From Branchinecta lynchi (Eukaryota > Arthropoda > Branchiopoda > Anostraca > Branchinectidae), in NCBI GenBank assembly GCA_023053575.1, contig JAKZAP010000014.1, positions 12,364,938 through 12,428,937 of the forward strand: a stretch of DNA of 64,000 nucleotides, read 5' to 3'. Positions 11,697 to 23,282 of this stretch are shown piece after piece. A program made the translations under genes and the position numbers. The stretch's first letter is position 1. The number at the start of each line of letters is the position of its first letter. The notes below the pieces were generated by a model. That model saw nothing but the letters and a program-made list of their open reading frames with translations. It did no database searches and was not told the DNA's origin.

Positions 11697-12526
11697 GAGA
11701 GTTCGTAACTCCAGAGCCTAAAAGAAGGCACGTTAGGTCATTGTTCCTGCCCATCACTCTGAAGCCCGAAAGGGCCCTTTTAGTTTTCGAGCCTCTTTTT
11801 GGTTCTCGTGCCTACTACACTATATCGAGCCGTGCCGTGCCGTGCCTCTTCAGTCTAAAGTCGAAAATCCTGTAGGCTACTTCGCAATTTTAAATTCTTT
11901 ACTCATATTCATGTTTAACCCTCTCAGTCATCTCATTCCGCAAACTGACCGCTGACGTCTCTGGGTCCTAAAATGTTCCTAATTTTCCACTCTCCTGGGA
12001 TATCTTGTGAAGGGAAGAATCTGGGATTCATTTGGTATCTCAGGCATCTCGGATTGAACTCTACCGCTTTTCAAGCATGGCGTGTGAAGATAGGTGTAAA
12101 ATTGTGCATTTTCGCATGGCAGACCAGTGGATTTGCCGTTTCGTCTTGGTTTACCGGTCAGGAGGTCAATCAGGCAGACCAGAATACTTTTGAAGAAAAA
12201 AAACAACATATCTGTGTCATCTGGTTCCATTTCAGCTAATAAGTTGCGTTTCAACCGCCTTGTTCTCGCCACGATTCTTACTCGGTGGCTCTGCTCCACC
12301 TTTTATAAATGCACCTTCCTGGCCAATGTTAACTAGCATTTACAAATAGTTGTTATTTCTTTAGCTTCAGTTTCAGTTCAGTTTTCTATTCAGTTTAAAT
12401 TCAGTTTCACCCTAATCAAAAAATATCCGACGGACAAAGCCGAATATTGTTTTCTTGGTGTCATAATAGCATATTTAGTCATCATGTCAAAAATAACTAG
12501 ACGGAAATATCGACTCTGTCAGACAA
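11697..12526. other. No gene recognised
   Basis: Intron sequence with no convincing exon or repeat boundary. Frames at 11973-12336 are short and overlap on both strands. Confidence 0.35.
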
Positions 12527-12529
12527 TAA

Positions 12530-12761
12530 AGTCCGGTCTTCACCTCCCGGAACTTCCGGAATCTAAGCTTCGACATTATGCTTTGACGTCTTCTGTAAAT
12601 TGCACCTCGAATATGAACCGGTCCAGGCGTATATCAAAATAATCCGGAAAAAGGGGCTTTTGAACTTCCAGATTTCCGGAATTGTTAAGTATCGCAGAAG
12701 AAATTCAAAAAAAATCTCGAAAAATCTGGGAACCCGGATTCCGGAAGGTGAAGACCGGACT
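12530..12761. mobile_element. Harbinger-like MITE flanked by TAA
   Basis: Inverted ends AGTCCGGTCTTCACCT (12530) and its near-complement AGGTGAAGACCGGACT (ending 12761) continue as TCCCGGAACTTCCGG against CCGGATTCCGGA. The 3-bp flanks are TAA at 12527-12529 and TAA at 12762-12764, as expected for PIF/Harbinger insertion. The 232-bp body has no coding capacity. Confidence 0.75.
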
Positions 12762-12764
12762 TAA

Positions 12765-13682
12765 GATACTAAGCTACATGTTTCAAATTTGTCAGGCGGC
12801 GAGGAGGTGTTTGTAAATTACGTTGGTAACATGGCGCTTAATACATTTGGGATCCATATGAAACGGATAGTCCCATAGCTCTAAGATTTTACAGAATGTA
12901 GAGCTTGTGCCATAGGTACGAACTGAATCAGTAACTCATTTTCTGAAGAAAAAAAAATGTCACTTACTACCTTAGTCTGGCAGCGTCGATATCAGCTGTA
13001 CAAATATACACACAGTTTTGACAGTGTAGTCTGGCAGCGTCGATATCAGTTGTACAAATATAGACATATAAAAAATATACTGTGGACCCGATGTGGAAAT
13101 ATACACGTGATACCGGCGTTAAAAAGCTTGACAAATGAGAGAATAAAGATTTGCTCAAAACGAGCATGCTATTGTGAGCACACACTACGCTCAATACCGA
13201 GCGTTCTGTGAATACATGGTCGGACCTGCATTAGTAAAATAGCCGCCACCTTCGCCATCTACAAAATTACTGCCAACAGTAGTTGGACAGAATAAATAAA
13301 TAATTTAACAATAATATCAATCGTCAATAGAATATCGAATTCTGCGATAGGTTAGTCATGTAGATGGTAATGTGACCATCGTACGGTATGAAAAGACGTT
13401 TATTTACTTTAAATATGACGTTGACATATTTATATATGAGTGTTTGCATGTATAGTTGACGATTTCGACAAATTTGGATTTCACCGTGATAGTTCGGAAA
13501 GAATAAACGCGATATCTATATCTATAAATGTTGTCGCAGTGTATTTGTTTCTTTCCTCTCGTTATCGCGTTTTCTCATTATTTTCTTTCTTTCTCTTTCT
13601 TTACTTCGTCTCTCTGATGGGTAACAAATGAATTATTATTATTACATATTTTTCATTCATTGTTACTAATTCCCCTTTTTAG
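12765..13682. other. Intron with a short direct repeat
   Basis: No exon recognised before the acceptor at 13682. The word AGTCTGGCAGCGTCGATATC occurs at about 12974 and again about 13028, a 54-bp direct repeat. Confidence 0.45.
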
Positions 13683-13712
13683 GCCTAAACGTCTCCTACC
13701 AGATATAGAGAG
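13683..13712 (+). CDS. 30-nt microexon of UNC-13-like gene
   Basis: Acceptor CCCCTTTTTAG ends at 13682 and donor GTAAGG starts at 13713. The exon completes the split AA|G codon from 9623 and gives PKRLLPDIE plus a split AG|A codon (Arg), so it fits both neighbours. Because 30 nt is a multiple of three and both junctions are phase 2, it can be skipped without a frame change, a layout typical of regulated neuronal microexons. It extends the proline-rich end of the previous exon (PPPKPKRLLP). The support is splice sites plus phase agreement only. Confidence 0.6.
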
Positions 13713-14066
13713 GTAAGGTTGGCGTTACTTAAGGGTTTTCAAGCACTGACCTTTTTTGCTTTCTCTGACTTTCTCACAAAGCTTTCGGTGGAGCTGCTAA
13801 GATCTTAAGCTTTCGGGTCTTTCCTACTCGCTTTTGGTTCGAGGTTCTAGCTTCCGGCCAAGAACTGTCGACTGGGAACATTACTGTATGGCTTACCTCT
13901 TAATGTTTTAGTCCCTTATTGTCGTTTTTTCAAATCCTTGTTGTTTATGGTGCGACTATTTAAAGTTTAACTGGAAAGCCAACTTATTTTTGTGTTTTTT
14001 AATCGAATACACTGGATTATTTCGAATCTGCAAAGGGATTTTTTTATTTTCCACTATAAGCTCTAG

Positions 14067-14290
14067 TATTCTTTGAGCCCAAGCTGACTTTGAAACATTT
14101 ATTCAAACAAACTTCGTAGATAAATATTCTTTGAGCCTAAGCTGACTTTGAAACATTTATTCAAACAAACTTCGTAGATAAGTATTCTTTGAGCCCAAGC
14201 TGACTTTGAAACATTTATTCAAACAAACTTCGTAGATAAATATTCTTTGAGCCCAAGCTGACTTTGAAACATTTATTCAAACAAAGAATA
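14067..14290 (-). repeat. 58-bp tandem array (4 units) of a foldback-family terminal motif
   Basis: Four units start at 14067, 14125, 14183 and 14241 (TATTCTTTGAGC..AAGCTGACTTTGAAAC..TTATTCAAACAAAC), period 58 bp and nearly identical. The same words, in single copy, form the outer end of the hammerhead-like foldback elements at 30660-30712 and 21963-22020, and occur at 16911-16965. Confidence 0.9.
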
Positions 14291-15263
14291 TATTTTATAG
14301 AATATATTATATATTTTATAGTTTGAATATAAGCTCTAGTTATGACCTTCAGAATATCTGCGGCCGTTCCCACAGCGTAAATTTTAATCTCAACACGAAC
14401 GCGGCTTTTCAGTGGACAGTGGTAAGATTGGTGAGGATTGCTTAGTGCCTGAACAAAATAAACATCATAATCTTTCTCGTAACGCATAAAGCAAAAATAC
14501 AAGCGCATAGAGGTACCACAAATCACACGGAAATTCCACTATTTGAAAATTAATCATTCGTGAATAGCGGAACAACGAAGTAACGAATTTTCAGCGGGCC
14601 TTCAAGCCAATTTAAGTGAAAAAGTGATGGGTCGCCTATCCAAGCGATTTTCGGTTAAACTTTAAGTCAACTAGTTAAATCCAGTTCAAAGGATAACTAT
14701 ACTGTAAGGACGGAACGAAATTACCCCACAAAAAAATCAAGGAAAAAAGGAAGAAATTTAGGCGCTAAACCCACGAAAGTTGATCCATCGCCAGATAGGG
14801 TACGTTTTAGATGGCGGTGGCATAGTTCGTTCAAGCGAGGGTTGCTCTTGCGTGTCGGCCATCGGTTGGCCAATCAGACCACCACAGTAAGAGGCTTGTT
14901 CCTTTTTAGGACCCATCACTTCCTCCTCCTCTCTACTTTCGTAACTTGTCCATCTGACCGGGCCGAGATTTCGAATTTCAGACTGTCTTTTTTTCACCGT
15001 TGCGGCAATTCAGTGACTCGTTACGTTTGACACTTCTCAAGGTACTTGCTAGGAAGGGTAGGTGGGTAGCTACTTGGCCAAGGAGATCCGTTTGGATTTT
15101 TTTGCCGAGTTTCTGATCGAAGACAAGGTATCTATCTGGAATGCGGTTAGGATCGTTGAAGTACTTGCAAAAAAACACACACATGGCCGGGTTTTAATCT
15201 ACCCAGTTTTCTTGAAATACAGGAAAATAAACTACAGCGTTATCTACAGCGGATTGTCCTTTA
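14291..15263. other. No gene recognised
   Basis: Intron between the microexon and the 16434 exon. Frames at 14758-15364 are open but lack motifs and suitable splice sites. Confidence 0.35.
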
Positions 15264-15546
15264 CTGATCCTCGTTTTTGTTGCAATAGCGCTGCCGCATC
15301 GCTGCTGCAGCACTTCTTTGCTTTTCCACAATATGCGTTTTGGGTTCACTTTCTTCTTGGTTGAAGCGGCAGCGCTGCAGCACCTTGCAGAGAAGCACGG
15401 ACTTGGTCGGTGAGCAAGTACGCGATTCTTGAGAAGCGCTGCCGTCTTCCTCGGAAGCACTGCAGTGCAAAAACGGATGTAGAAAGAATCAGTCCGGAAT
15501 CGGCCGAGAAGTGGACCTGCAGCATGGAACAAAAACGAGGCTCTGG
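15264..15546. mobile_element. MITE family A, copy 1
   Basis: Ends CCTCGTTTTTGTTGC (left) and AACAAAAACGAGGCTCTGG (right) are inverted. The body is GC-rich with GCTGCAGCAC/GTGCTGCAGC words. A second copy, about 90 percent identical by eye and in the same orientation, lies at 27215-27497. The minus-strand frames inside (CSAxxEDGSAS..) are present in both copies but decay differently and are not taken as genes. Confidence 0.82.
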
Positions 15547-16433
15547 TCTACGGCTTCTAGTCAAAATTCCGGAGCGTATAAGGAAATTAGCACAGGACAG
15601 AGAAAATTGGACTGTACGTGTAGGTAGCTTAAGAGTTGCCGCGATCGTATTCCCAGACCCATGGAAGAGACATGGATTAAAGTAGAACTGAAACCTGATA
15701 TTATTCCATTATTTTCGTTCAGAATAACAAGCATCATAACCAGTTTCCCAGTTTTCACTTTTCACAGTTGTTTTTGTGCTTTTGCTTTTAAAATATCTAT
15801 AATCTTTTCACGAAGATTCTTTTCTCAGCTAAGCCCCGCTTCTCGCGTGGTGTGGGATTGGCCCAGTGGGAGTAACGGACTGTACAAACCAACCATAGAT
15901 AATGTTTTGATGGCGATGTTAGTCGAAATTGCTCGTAATAGATTGTGTGCTTGCACAGTGGAAAAATATGGCGAGAGTTAATGCATAGAAGCTGATATGT
16001 TTTTTCTTACTTGGAACTTGAACTGGAGCCCTCGTGGTTGGAAATCGGAACGAAAATGATGATCATGGTGAAATTTTATTTACGCACTAGGCACGAAAAC
16101 GGAAATAGCGCAGAGAGACAAAAAATAACCATCGAAAAAGTCTCATAGTCTCTTCAGTAACATTTAAGCTGTTTGGCTGGCACTCTTCATAAGACATTGG
16201 ATTTTGGTCTTTCCGGAACCGACTGATGTCTTATGGAACGCCCTTCTAGCCTTCGTTCTAACGTCGCCCTTGCCGAATAAAAAATCTCCGATCACTAATC
16301 CGCCTACCAACGCCAAACGGGGTTCAAAGGATTGAAGGAATACTATTTTCACGTTTGCTTGGGTCCTTCGCAACTGCTAACAACTTCTTGCTATCACTCA
16401 ACTGCAGCCTTCTAAACCGGTTTTCTCTTACAG
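15547..16433. other. Intron, no gene recognised
   Basis: Contains no recognised motif until the polypyrimidine tract (GGTTTTCTCTTACAG) of the exon at 16434. Confidence 0.35.
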
Positions 16434-16516
16434 ACTTTACGACGCCCATCCAACGAAAGACCTTGGCGTTAATGGAAAAGGCAGCGAGGTGAAATTTCCT
16501 CTGAAGGACTTAAAAG
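16434..16516 (+). CDS. Internal exon 3 of UNC-13-like gene
   Basis: Acceptor TTTTCTCTTACAG ends at 16433 and donor GTGATA starts at 16517. The first base completes the Arg codon split from 13712 and the frame leaves in phase 1. It encodes LYDAHPTKDLGVNGKGSE followed by VKFPLKDLK. Skipping the microexon would still join it in frame to 9623. No domain is recognised. The exon call rests on splice signals and phase continuity on both sides. Confidence 0.65.
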
Positions 16517-16910
16517 GTGATATTTCATTAAATTAGGTCATGATGGGTTCTGAACCTGTCAAGCATCACCCTTGGTTTGCTTAATCGATGAACGGCTTTA
16601 TAGTTCTAAGGGGGATCAGTTTACTGTTTCCAGAGGAACTAGAAAATAATGGTCCGGATAACTTTTTGTTAGACGGATAGGGAAGGATGTCTGGGTTTGA
16701 TTTAATGATCTCTGCCTCTCAAGTTGTTTGTGATGTAGAGATGTATCTCTAAATGTAATACGTAGGCTAGTAGTAAGTTAAATATTTACTTGATTATTGT
16801 TTTGCCCGCTCATCAGAAAAGGAAAAATCAAAAGTTGAAAGTTAAATAAATATAAGTTAAGTGCCAAAAAAGTATTGTCCAAAATGAAAAAAAAAATGAG
16901 AAAACTGATA

Positions 16911-16965
16911 TTCAAACAATGTTTGAATAAATGTTTCAAAGTCAGCTTGGGCTCAAAGAATATTT
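16911..16965 (+). repeat. Solo foldback-family terminal motif
   Basis: The stretch CAAACAATGTTTGAATAAAT, then GTTTCAAAGTCAGCTTGGGC and TCAAAGAATATT, equals the outer end of the element at 30660-30710 without its ribozyme-like arm. It is 70 bp from the LINE tail at 17036. Confidence 0.7.
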
Positions 16966-17035
16966 GAGAAAACTGATTTTTACAGATTCTCACTATCCTG
17001 ATTATTGAAGGATCGAAAGATTGGAACAATTTTAG

Positions 17036-19392
17036 ATAGATAGATAGATAGATAAATCTTTTTATTCGCCAAAAACTTATCGTGGCTAACGCCAAATTTG
17101 TTTGGTATAGTCAGTTAATATGTAAGCGTACTTCAACAGTCATAAATAACATTAAAAATGAATAACATCTCAATTTACCTCGTTAAACAACTTCACAAAA
17201 GACGGAACAAAACTCTTTTCGAACCTCTGGAGGTTACATTTAGTTGGCTGCAATTTTTCAACCGCAGTAGCTACCTTGCGAGGGAGCCTTCTCGCCAGCT
17301 TTTTAGAAGGAAAAATATTTTTATGGATTGGGTGGTTCAGGGATTTTACACCAAACTCCATGCAGAGTTTCAGTCTTCGATCGTGTAGAGAAGTTATTTT
17401 AAATTCACGCAGCAACTCTTCATAAGACCTCTCGGCCACCTTTGACGCTATGATCAGGGCTCTTTTTTGAATCTTTTCAAGTCTAGCGGTCTGTTCGACC
17501 GTAAGGCCAAAATGCCAAACAGGTGCTCCATATTCTAGGTTTGGTCGGATAAAGGAAACATATATTCGGAACAAGTGTGTAGTGGGTGCCCCATGCCTAG
17601 ACATGAGCTTTAGCATTTGAAGTCCGGCATTCCCTCGCTTTATCATGCTAGTCGTCTGCGCTTCCCATTTTAAATCATTAGTTAGGGTTATCCCTAGGAG
17701 TTTAAATTTTTCCACTTTCAAAGAATCCGAAATTTCAGGTGAAAAAGTAGGGATGTAAGTCTTAAAAAATGAAATTGTCATAGTGCACGATTTACTGTCA
17801 TTTACAGTCATATTAGATTTCAAAGCTTGAATTTTTACTTTAGTCACGATATCTTGAACCTGACTCGAATCCTCTCTGTGACAAACTTCAACAAGTGTAA
17901 GATCATCCACATACTTCCAGCGATTCTCAAAATCATCTGCTATATCATTCATCATAACTAAAAACAAAATTGGACCTAGAATGGTACCCTGGGGCACGCC
18001 ACAAAGTACCGCTTCTGGTTCAGAATAAACATTACGATACTTTAAAATCTGAGATCTATTTGTTAAAAAACTTTGAATTATTTTTATTACTCTGGTATTA
18101 ACGTTAAAAATATGATAAAGCTTAGAAATTAAAATTTTGTGGTCAATGAGATCGAAACCTTTTTTAAAATCAATTGCTATCAGGTTCAACCATTTACCGG
18201 GCTCATCAACATGCTTAAAAATAAAATGGAGTAGACTGATTAAATAATGGGAAGTTGACGTACATTTTCGGTTTCCATACTGTCGATGATCAAGCAAAGG
18301 TTCTATTTCTTTTCTGAGCCAATCAGCAACAAAACTTTCATATATTTTGCTGAATAATGGAGTCAGCGTAATTGGCCTTACGCCATCAAAATCCAACTCA
18401 GTATCTTTCTTTGGTATTGGTGTGACGTACCCTGTTTTCCAAACCTGTGGGTATTCTAAACTACTAGAAATACAATTGAATATATTTGTCAAGGGTTTTA
18501 CAATTTTATCGGGAAACGCTTTAATTAACTGAATAGGAATGTCAATGGGTGTTATGCTTGTTCTTTTCAGCTTTTTCAATTTAGAATAAACTTGATCTTC
18601 GCTGATAAGTTTGACATTATTTCCTTCAGTCGAAAATTCTGCAGTTTCATTTCCATCCAGCGGAGGTAGTGATTGGACAATTTTGGCAAGATGGGAATTT
18701 AGCTGATTTGCGACGGTTACATCATCAGAATCTAGATTAAAATCAACAACAGAGGGTGTTTTCCCGCACATTCGCTTGATTTCTTTGTACCATTTGCTAC
18801 TTTTTGACTCAAATAAGTTATGGATTTTTTCATTATAATAATCAGCGGCAGCCCTTCTAGTCATCTTTCGGATTTTGTTTCGGAGTTTATTAGCTTGTTC
18901 TCTTTTACCATTTCTCAAAAGTTGTATCTTGTAACGGATTAGATCTTTGATTTCTTGCGTGATAAAGGGACGGTCAGTGTTGCAACGTTTAAACGTTTTT
19001 TCGGGAAAAAATTCTTCATATTTTTGTCGGAGTTTCTCCTGCAGGATACTTGCTTTTTCATCACTTGAAATGGCGTTCATTGATTCAGTCCAAGACTCCG
19101 ATGATATCCAATTTCCAAAACCAAGAAGACCACTGTCTGAGAGAGGTCGATAAGTCACATTTTCAATTGCATATTTTATTTTATATGACGGTAGAGGGGA
19201 CCACTTTAACATGTAATGGTAACTTCCGCCAAGTGGGGGAAGATCTTGTGGCTCATCATAATACTCAGAAAAATTTGTGCAAATCACATCAAGATTAGTA
19301 TTGCCCTTTGTTGTCGCAAACTTAACAACCTGTTTTAACCCGTGATTTTTTAGAAAATAATCAATTTTTAAATCCCACGCTCCGAGACTTCA
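17036..19392 (-). mobile_element. CR1/Jockey-like non-LTR retrotransposon, 5'-truncated
   Basis: Antisense insertion within the 12.4-kb intron between exons 16434-16516 and 28955-29036. Its coding strand begins inside the endonuclease domain at about 19392 (WDLKIDYFLKNHGLKQVV) and continues through a full reverse transcriptase to a stop at 17170. A short 3' UTR then ends in a (TCTA)n tail at about 17036-17054. This tail type and the domain order fit CR1/L2-like LINEs. It is the best-preserved transposon in the window, but it lacks any ORF1 and most of the endonuclease, so it cannot move by itself. Confidence 0.88.
17170..19392 (-). CDS. Endonuclease (partial)-reverse transcriptase
   Basis: An uninterrupted frame of about 740 codons, of which the 705 from the GTG codon at 19287 are numbered here. 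Residues 1-35 plus about 35 codons upstream are the C-terminal part of an APE-type endonuclease. Residues 100-200 are a basic linker. The reverse transcriptase follows: motif A AIDFKKGF (Asp about 373), VPQGTILGP (431-439), and the catalytic YVDDL box (459-463). The thumb and C-terminal block YGAPVWHFGLTVEQTARLEK follow. The conserved endonuclease SDH motif reads SYH (residues 22-24), so the Asp is lost. The reverse transcriptase residues look intact. The enzyme would copy LINE RNA at a nicked target. The frame has no stop, which suggests a fairly recent insertion. Confidence 0.88.
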
Positions 19393-20548
19393 AGCCGCCA
19401 AATATAGACCACATATCTCCCGCACAATCACTTTCCACGGTCAAGCTCCGCCGGGACGATAAGATTCAATTCAGTAGCTTTTTTGTCTTAGAACGAGAAA
19501 GACGGAGGGGGCAATTCCCTCTTGCAAACTTACTGAAGAATTTCTTCGCTCCAGTAAATACACAAAAGTTCTCGAAAACAAACTAACAGTCGTCCTTCCC
19601 CATTTCCAGTCCCTAGAAATCAGGCTAAGAGAGTGTATAGAAGTGTGTAGAACATCTTTGCCTTGTTTTGCGGTACTTTCATATGTCTGAAAATAACAAA
19701 ATATAGATGAAATCTCAGTTAAGGATCCCTACTTTTATTTCTGTCTGCTTGATTAAGTACCCAAGATCATTATTTGGACATTTATTTTCAATAAGTTTGA
19801 ATTTCCCGCCAAATTCGAGCCACATATGAAAAATAACCTTGACAGTTTGTTGTATGTCAGATTCGGGCCACAAAGCGAACCATAGAAACATTGCTGGTCG
19901 CGAAGACATACAGGTTGGCCACAGGAACAACCACATAGACAATCATTTCGAGCCACAAACTATTTGTGGGATCGCGGAAAAACGCCTATGAAACGATTGT
20001 ACGGTAGGTGGATGTGTGGGAGATGCCCAGAAGTTTTGATGGCCAAATTTACTATGACCTGTTTGTTAAAAGACCCCTGGCACTATTTACTCTTCAACTT
20101 ACAGTATTTTAAAATATTTGAATAATTTAAAACTATGCTGTGCTTTCAACAAATAACCCACGGTCTTGGCTGTTTGAAGCCTTTTCCGAGACTCGTTGAC
20201 TTGTAGCGAAAACAGGGAAACAATTTACATAACCGTTTTTTCTGATGGAAAAACTTCTCGTAGACAACCGTCGACACCGTGATACACATCGTCGGTAGCA
20301 AAACCCGGCAAGTGAGAAAATCACCGTACGAAATTGGGGTCTCTGGGCTTAAATATATATGGAGTGAGCATGGAAGTAGGTTGCATTAGTATTATAGGTA
20401 AGACAGGTCCTTTAAGGGCATAGCTGTTTCATCCTAAAGAGAGAAATGAGTATTCCGCGTTGTGATGAAAATGGCCCCTACGTTCGTTAAGGAAACCTTG
20501 CTCATCTAAAAAAAAAGGTGCTAGGGCCAGCAGCGTACCAAAACGTTA
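19393..20548. repeat. Dispersed repeat (about 19735-20000) in otherwise featureless DNA
   Basis: The part at 19735-20000 is a diverged relative of 49345-49585. Shared words include TTTCGAGCCACA, TTGGTCGCG, and GTGGGA(T/C)CGCGGAAAA, and both carry a similar cysteine-rich minus-strand frame. The frame is short and its function unknown. A shorter shared word set (ACATAGCTGTT..CATCC) links 20405-20480 to 4680-4755. Nothing else was recognised. Confidence 0.5.
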
Positions 20549-21374
20549 TCAAAAGATAGCACATTTCTGAGTAACGAAAATCATGAGACGTACCGGCCGG
20601 TCAGCGCAGGCACAGCGTGTGCATAATTGAGCATGAAACCTTTGACTGACTGGCTCCGCCTCCATGGCGGGGCCACCTGTCACCACTTGACTCCTCCCCA
20701 AGGAGGATTCAATTCTGCCTTGGGAAAGTGTTTTGTGTCGGGTGGGATAAAACCAGATTGCGATTAAGTTAAGGATGACTGTACTTGTTGTACTTAAGTT
20801 GTTTTGATGGAAGTTCTTAGACGAGTTTAAATATTTCTTTCGGAAATGGAGCAGCTGTTTGACTATTGGGCTAGTAAGCTGCAGTAGCTTAACGAAGTCT
20901 TCGTCAATTTTGTCCATTCTTTCAACGAACTTGATTAGTGTTTAAACGTGAGATAGCAAAGTATTCAGCAGACATGATTGAAATAATTTCCCGACCAGTG
21001 TAGATTTTACACATTTTTACCTACACAGAACTGAAACTTTGTTCACCGAGCATCTAACTGAGTATATTACATATATGTTCGATTGAGCCTTACCCTGCCC
21101 GCCGAGGTGACAAATGAATCTAATGTTTTGTTTGCCAAAACAGGGCTTTAAATTTACGTCGATGCTGTTCGACCGAACGTATTTTTGGAAGTGATCGGCT
21201 GCTATTTTATTTTTTGTAAACCCTTTGCCTTTCTTAAACCCTTTGAAAAAATTTAAACAATCAGCCATTAATGTAGCTAGTGTCTCAGGGTTGCCGCATG
21301 TCTTGCGATAGGTGAATGTTTTGTTTTTGTCACTCTTGTCCTACTTATGGTATAACATTTCCATTAATTAAACT
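20549..21374. other. Unassigned stretch with minus-strand open frames
   Basis: Minus-strand frames at 20917-20549 (start MDKIDEDFVKLLQ) and 21268-21017 (start MADCLNFFKGFKKGKGF) have a more protein-like composition than average but no family I recognise. They could be remains of a mobile element. Not called as genes. Confidence 0.3.
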
Positions 21375-21385
21375 GATTATTACAT

Positions 21386-21642
21386 TTTATAAGTAGTGAA
21401 CTGATAAGACAAAAATGCTCCTCAGCCGGGATTGGAACCCAGGCCTGGGTAAAATGTTTCCATCTCAGGGGCGTTTTTCCCCATAAAAATTATATATTTG
21501 GTTTTCACCACGAGACCCCGTTTTGTGGGTCCTGATTTGTTTACGTGGCTCCGACAACGGAGTCCTAGACTTCTAAATTATACTCGAAAAATTCTTTATG
21601 GTATTGGTCACGGTACAAGTCCCTTGTGTAAAGTGCCATCTA
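21386..21642 (-). mobile_element. tRNA-derived SINE, copy 1
   Basis: Antisense copy flanked by perfect 11-bp duplications GATTATTACAT at 21375-21385 and 21643-21653. Its ends match the SINE at 61472-61671: the 5' end is TAGATGGCACTTTACACAAG, the 3' end is CAGTTCACTACTTATAAA. It keeps the T-arm/B-box (GGTTCCAATCCC), but the anticodon and D-arm part is replaced by unrelated sequence, so transcription from its own promoter is doubtful. Copy 2 preserves the whole tRNA-like body. Confidence 0.82.
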
Positions 21643-21653
21643 GATTATTACAT

Positions 21654-21790
21654 ATTATTCTGTAAGTACTATAATAATTAAATTAGTAATATAATAATAT
21701 AATATAATATTATATTACATAAAATAATAATATACAATAACATATAATATTATAATTATATAATTTAAATTGACATAAAATTGACTTAAG
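21654..21790. repeat. AT-rich simple sequence
   Basis: Over 130 bases almost purely of A and T (ATAATATAATAT-type), right beside the SINE's duplication. Non-coding. Confidence 0.85.
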
Positions 21791-21959
21791 ACATAAAGTT
21801 TCAGAAAACATCCAGATGCGTCATCCAAAAGTTACTATTTCACTTTTTCATTAAAAATAAAATTAAAATAGTGTAATTTTGTAGTGATAGCTCCGGCCCA
21901 AAGTGAACATGTCACATTTTCCATAATAAATTCCATAATAAAATTCCATAATAGAATTA

Positions 21960-22085
21960 ATTTGAGCATAAGCTGACTTTGAAATATTTATTCAAACAAT
22001 GTTTACAACGGATACGTCAGCTATGATTCTTCATCGGCGATATTTCGGCAATTCTTGGCAAGGCTCACGGGACGAAGCCGAACTT
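21960..22085 (-). repeat. Foldback family, left arm only
   Basis: Contains the outer motif (GAGCATAAGCTGACTTTGAA) followed by GGATACGTCAGCTATGATTC and CGATATTTCGG, the complement of the hammerhead-like arm. The stem II region is altered and no matching right arm follows. Fragment. Confidence 0.7.
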
Positions 22086-23282
22086 TAAATTTGTTCGTCA
22101 TGTACATCCTCATCACTTAACTCAACAATTAAAAAACCCTATAACTAGTGTTATTCATTTGGTCAATTTACATGCATCTATCAATAAAACTTTAAATAAA
22201 ACCTTTCATCATACGTGACATGTCAACTAATCAACCATCTGTAAGTAAATATCATAATTTGGTCAAGTTAACACCAAGCCAAAAACTAAATAATATCAAA
22301 AATTATAATATTTACATCTCAAAAAACAACAGACACAGAGATACGGTTAATTTACGGAAGTTTTACGGAATGCCCGTTAAAAAGATCCGTGAAATATGGA
22401 ACAAAACTTTTTTTTTATATCGGTCATGGGAACAGGGTACTGGCTGCAACTTTGGAACAGGCTGGACAGTAGCTCGTGCCGGTCTTCGCCTAATAGGTAG
22501 ATGTTCAGGGGAAGAATTTGTCGTAGACCAGGGCTCGCCAACGTTTTTAGACCGAAAGTGAAACGTAACTTTTTTCGGCGTTGTGCTGACAACTCTAAAT
22601 TAAATTTTTTCAGCAATTCGAGATATGGAACTTTAGGAGACCTTGACACTGCTCCGGTTGCCAAATTTCCCTTTTGTTCACCTGAAGATGGGTAGATTGT
22701 TATATGAAATAATGACCTAACGGTATATCGCGTTATTCCATTTGGGATTTGATTTGGGTCTTGAGGAATGGTGAGAAAAGGGGAAAGAGTAGGTGGTTGC
22801 GGGCTCTACCCTCCGATACTTAACAACCAAGGACGGGTTCATGCGGTTTGGATTCGGAATAGTGAGGAGGGTTCTGTACTGCACCCGTTCGAGTAGATCC
22901 GACTGATCGCAAGTCAACCCGAAATATCAAACCTGGCAACACTATTCCGGGGTTGGACGGTCAAAAGTAAAAAAAAAATCACCAACAGATGGTCAGTGGG
23001 TACTCCATATTATCCATAACGGGCCAGGAGTTTGAGTGACCGGATTGCCATAACTCCGTCACACCTCCGAACTCACTCTCTGTTTTCGGCCGAAAGTCTC
23101 TCTCCGAATCTTTTTGATGTGGCAATCCTGGACGTGGTTTAGTAAAGGCTTGTGGTGGGTATCTACGACTAGTGGTACTTTCTTTACATTGTTTCTATCT
23201 GCCGAAATTGGCGAGTATATTACAAAAAGAAAAGCACGCTGATATTCATATAAATATAACACTTCGCAACGAATATAATATA
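22086..23282. other. No gene recognised; one hAT-like end
   Basis: The word CAGGGCTCGCCAACGTTTTT at about 22530 looks like a hAT terminal repeat, and the minus frame 22664-22377 may belong to it, but no matching opposite end was found. Nothing else is supported. Confidence 0.35.

Noticed and set aside
22530..22550. hAT element starting CAGGGCTCGCCAAC
   Set aside because: No opposite terminal repeat or duplication could be found, so no element is called.
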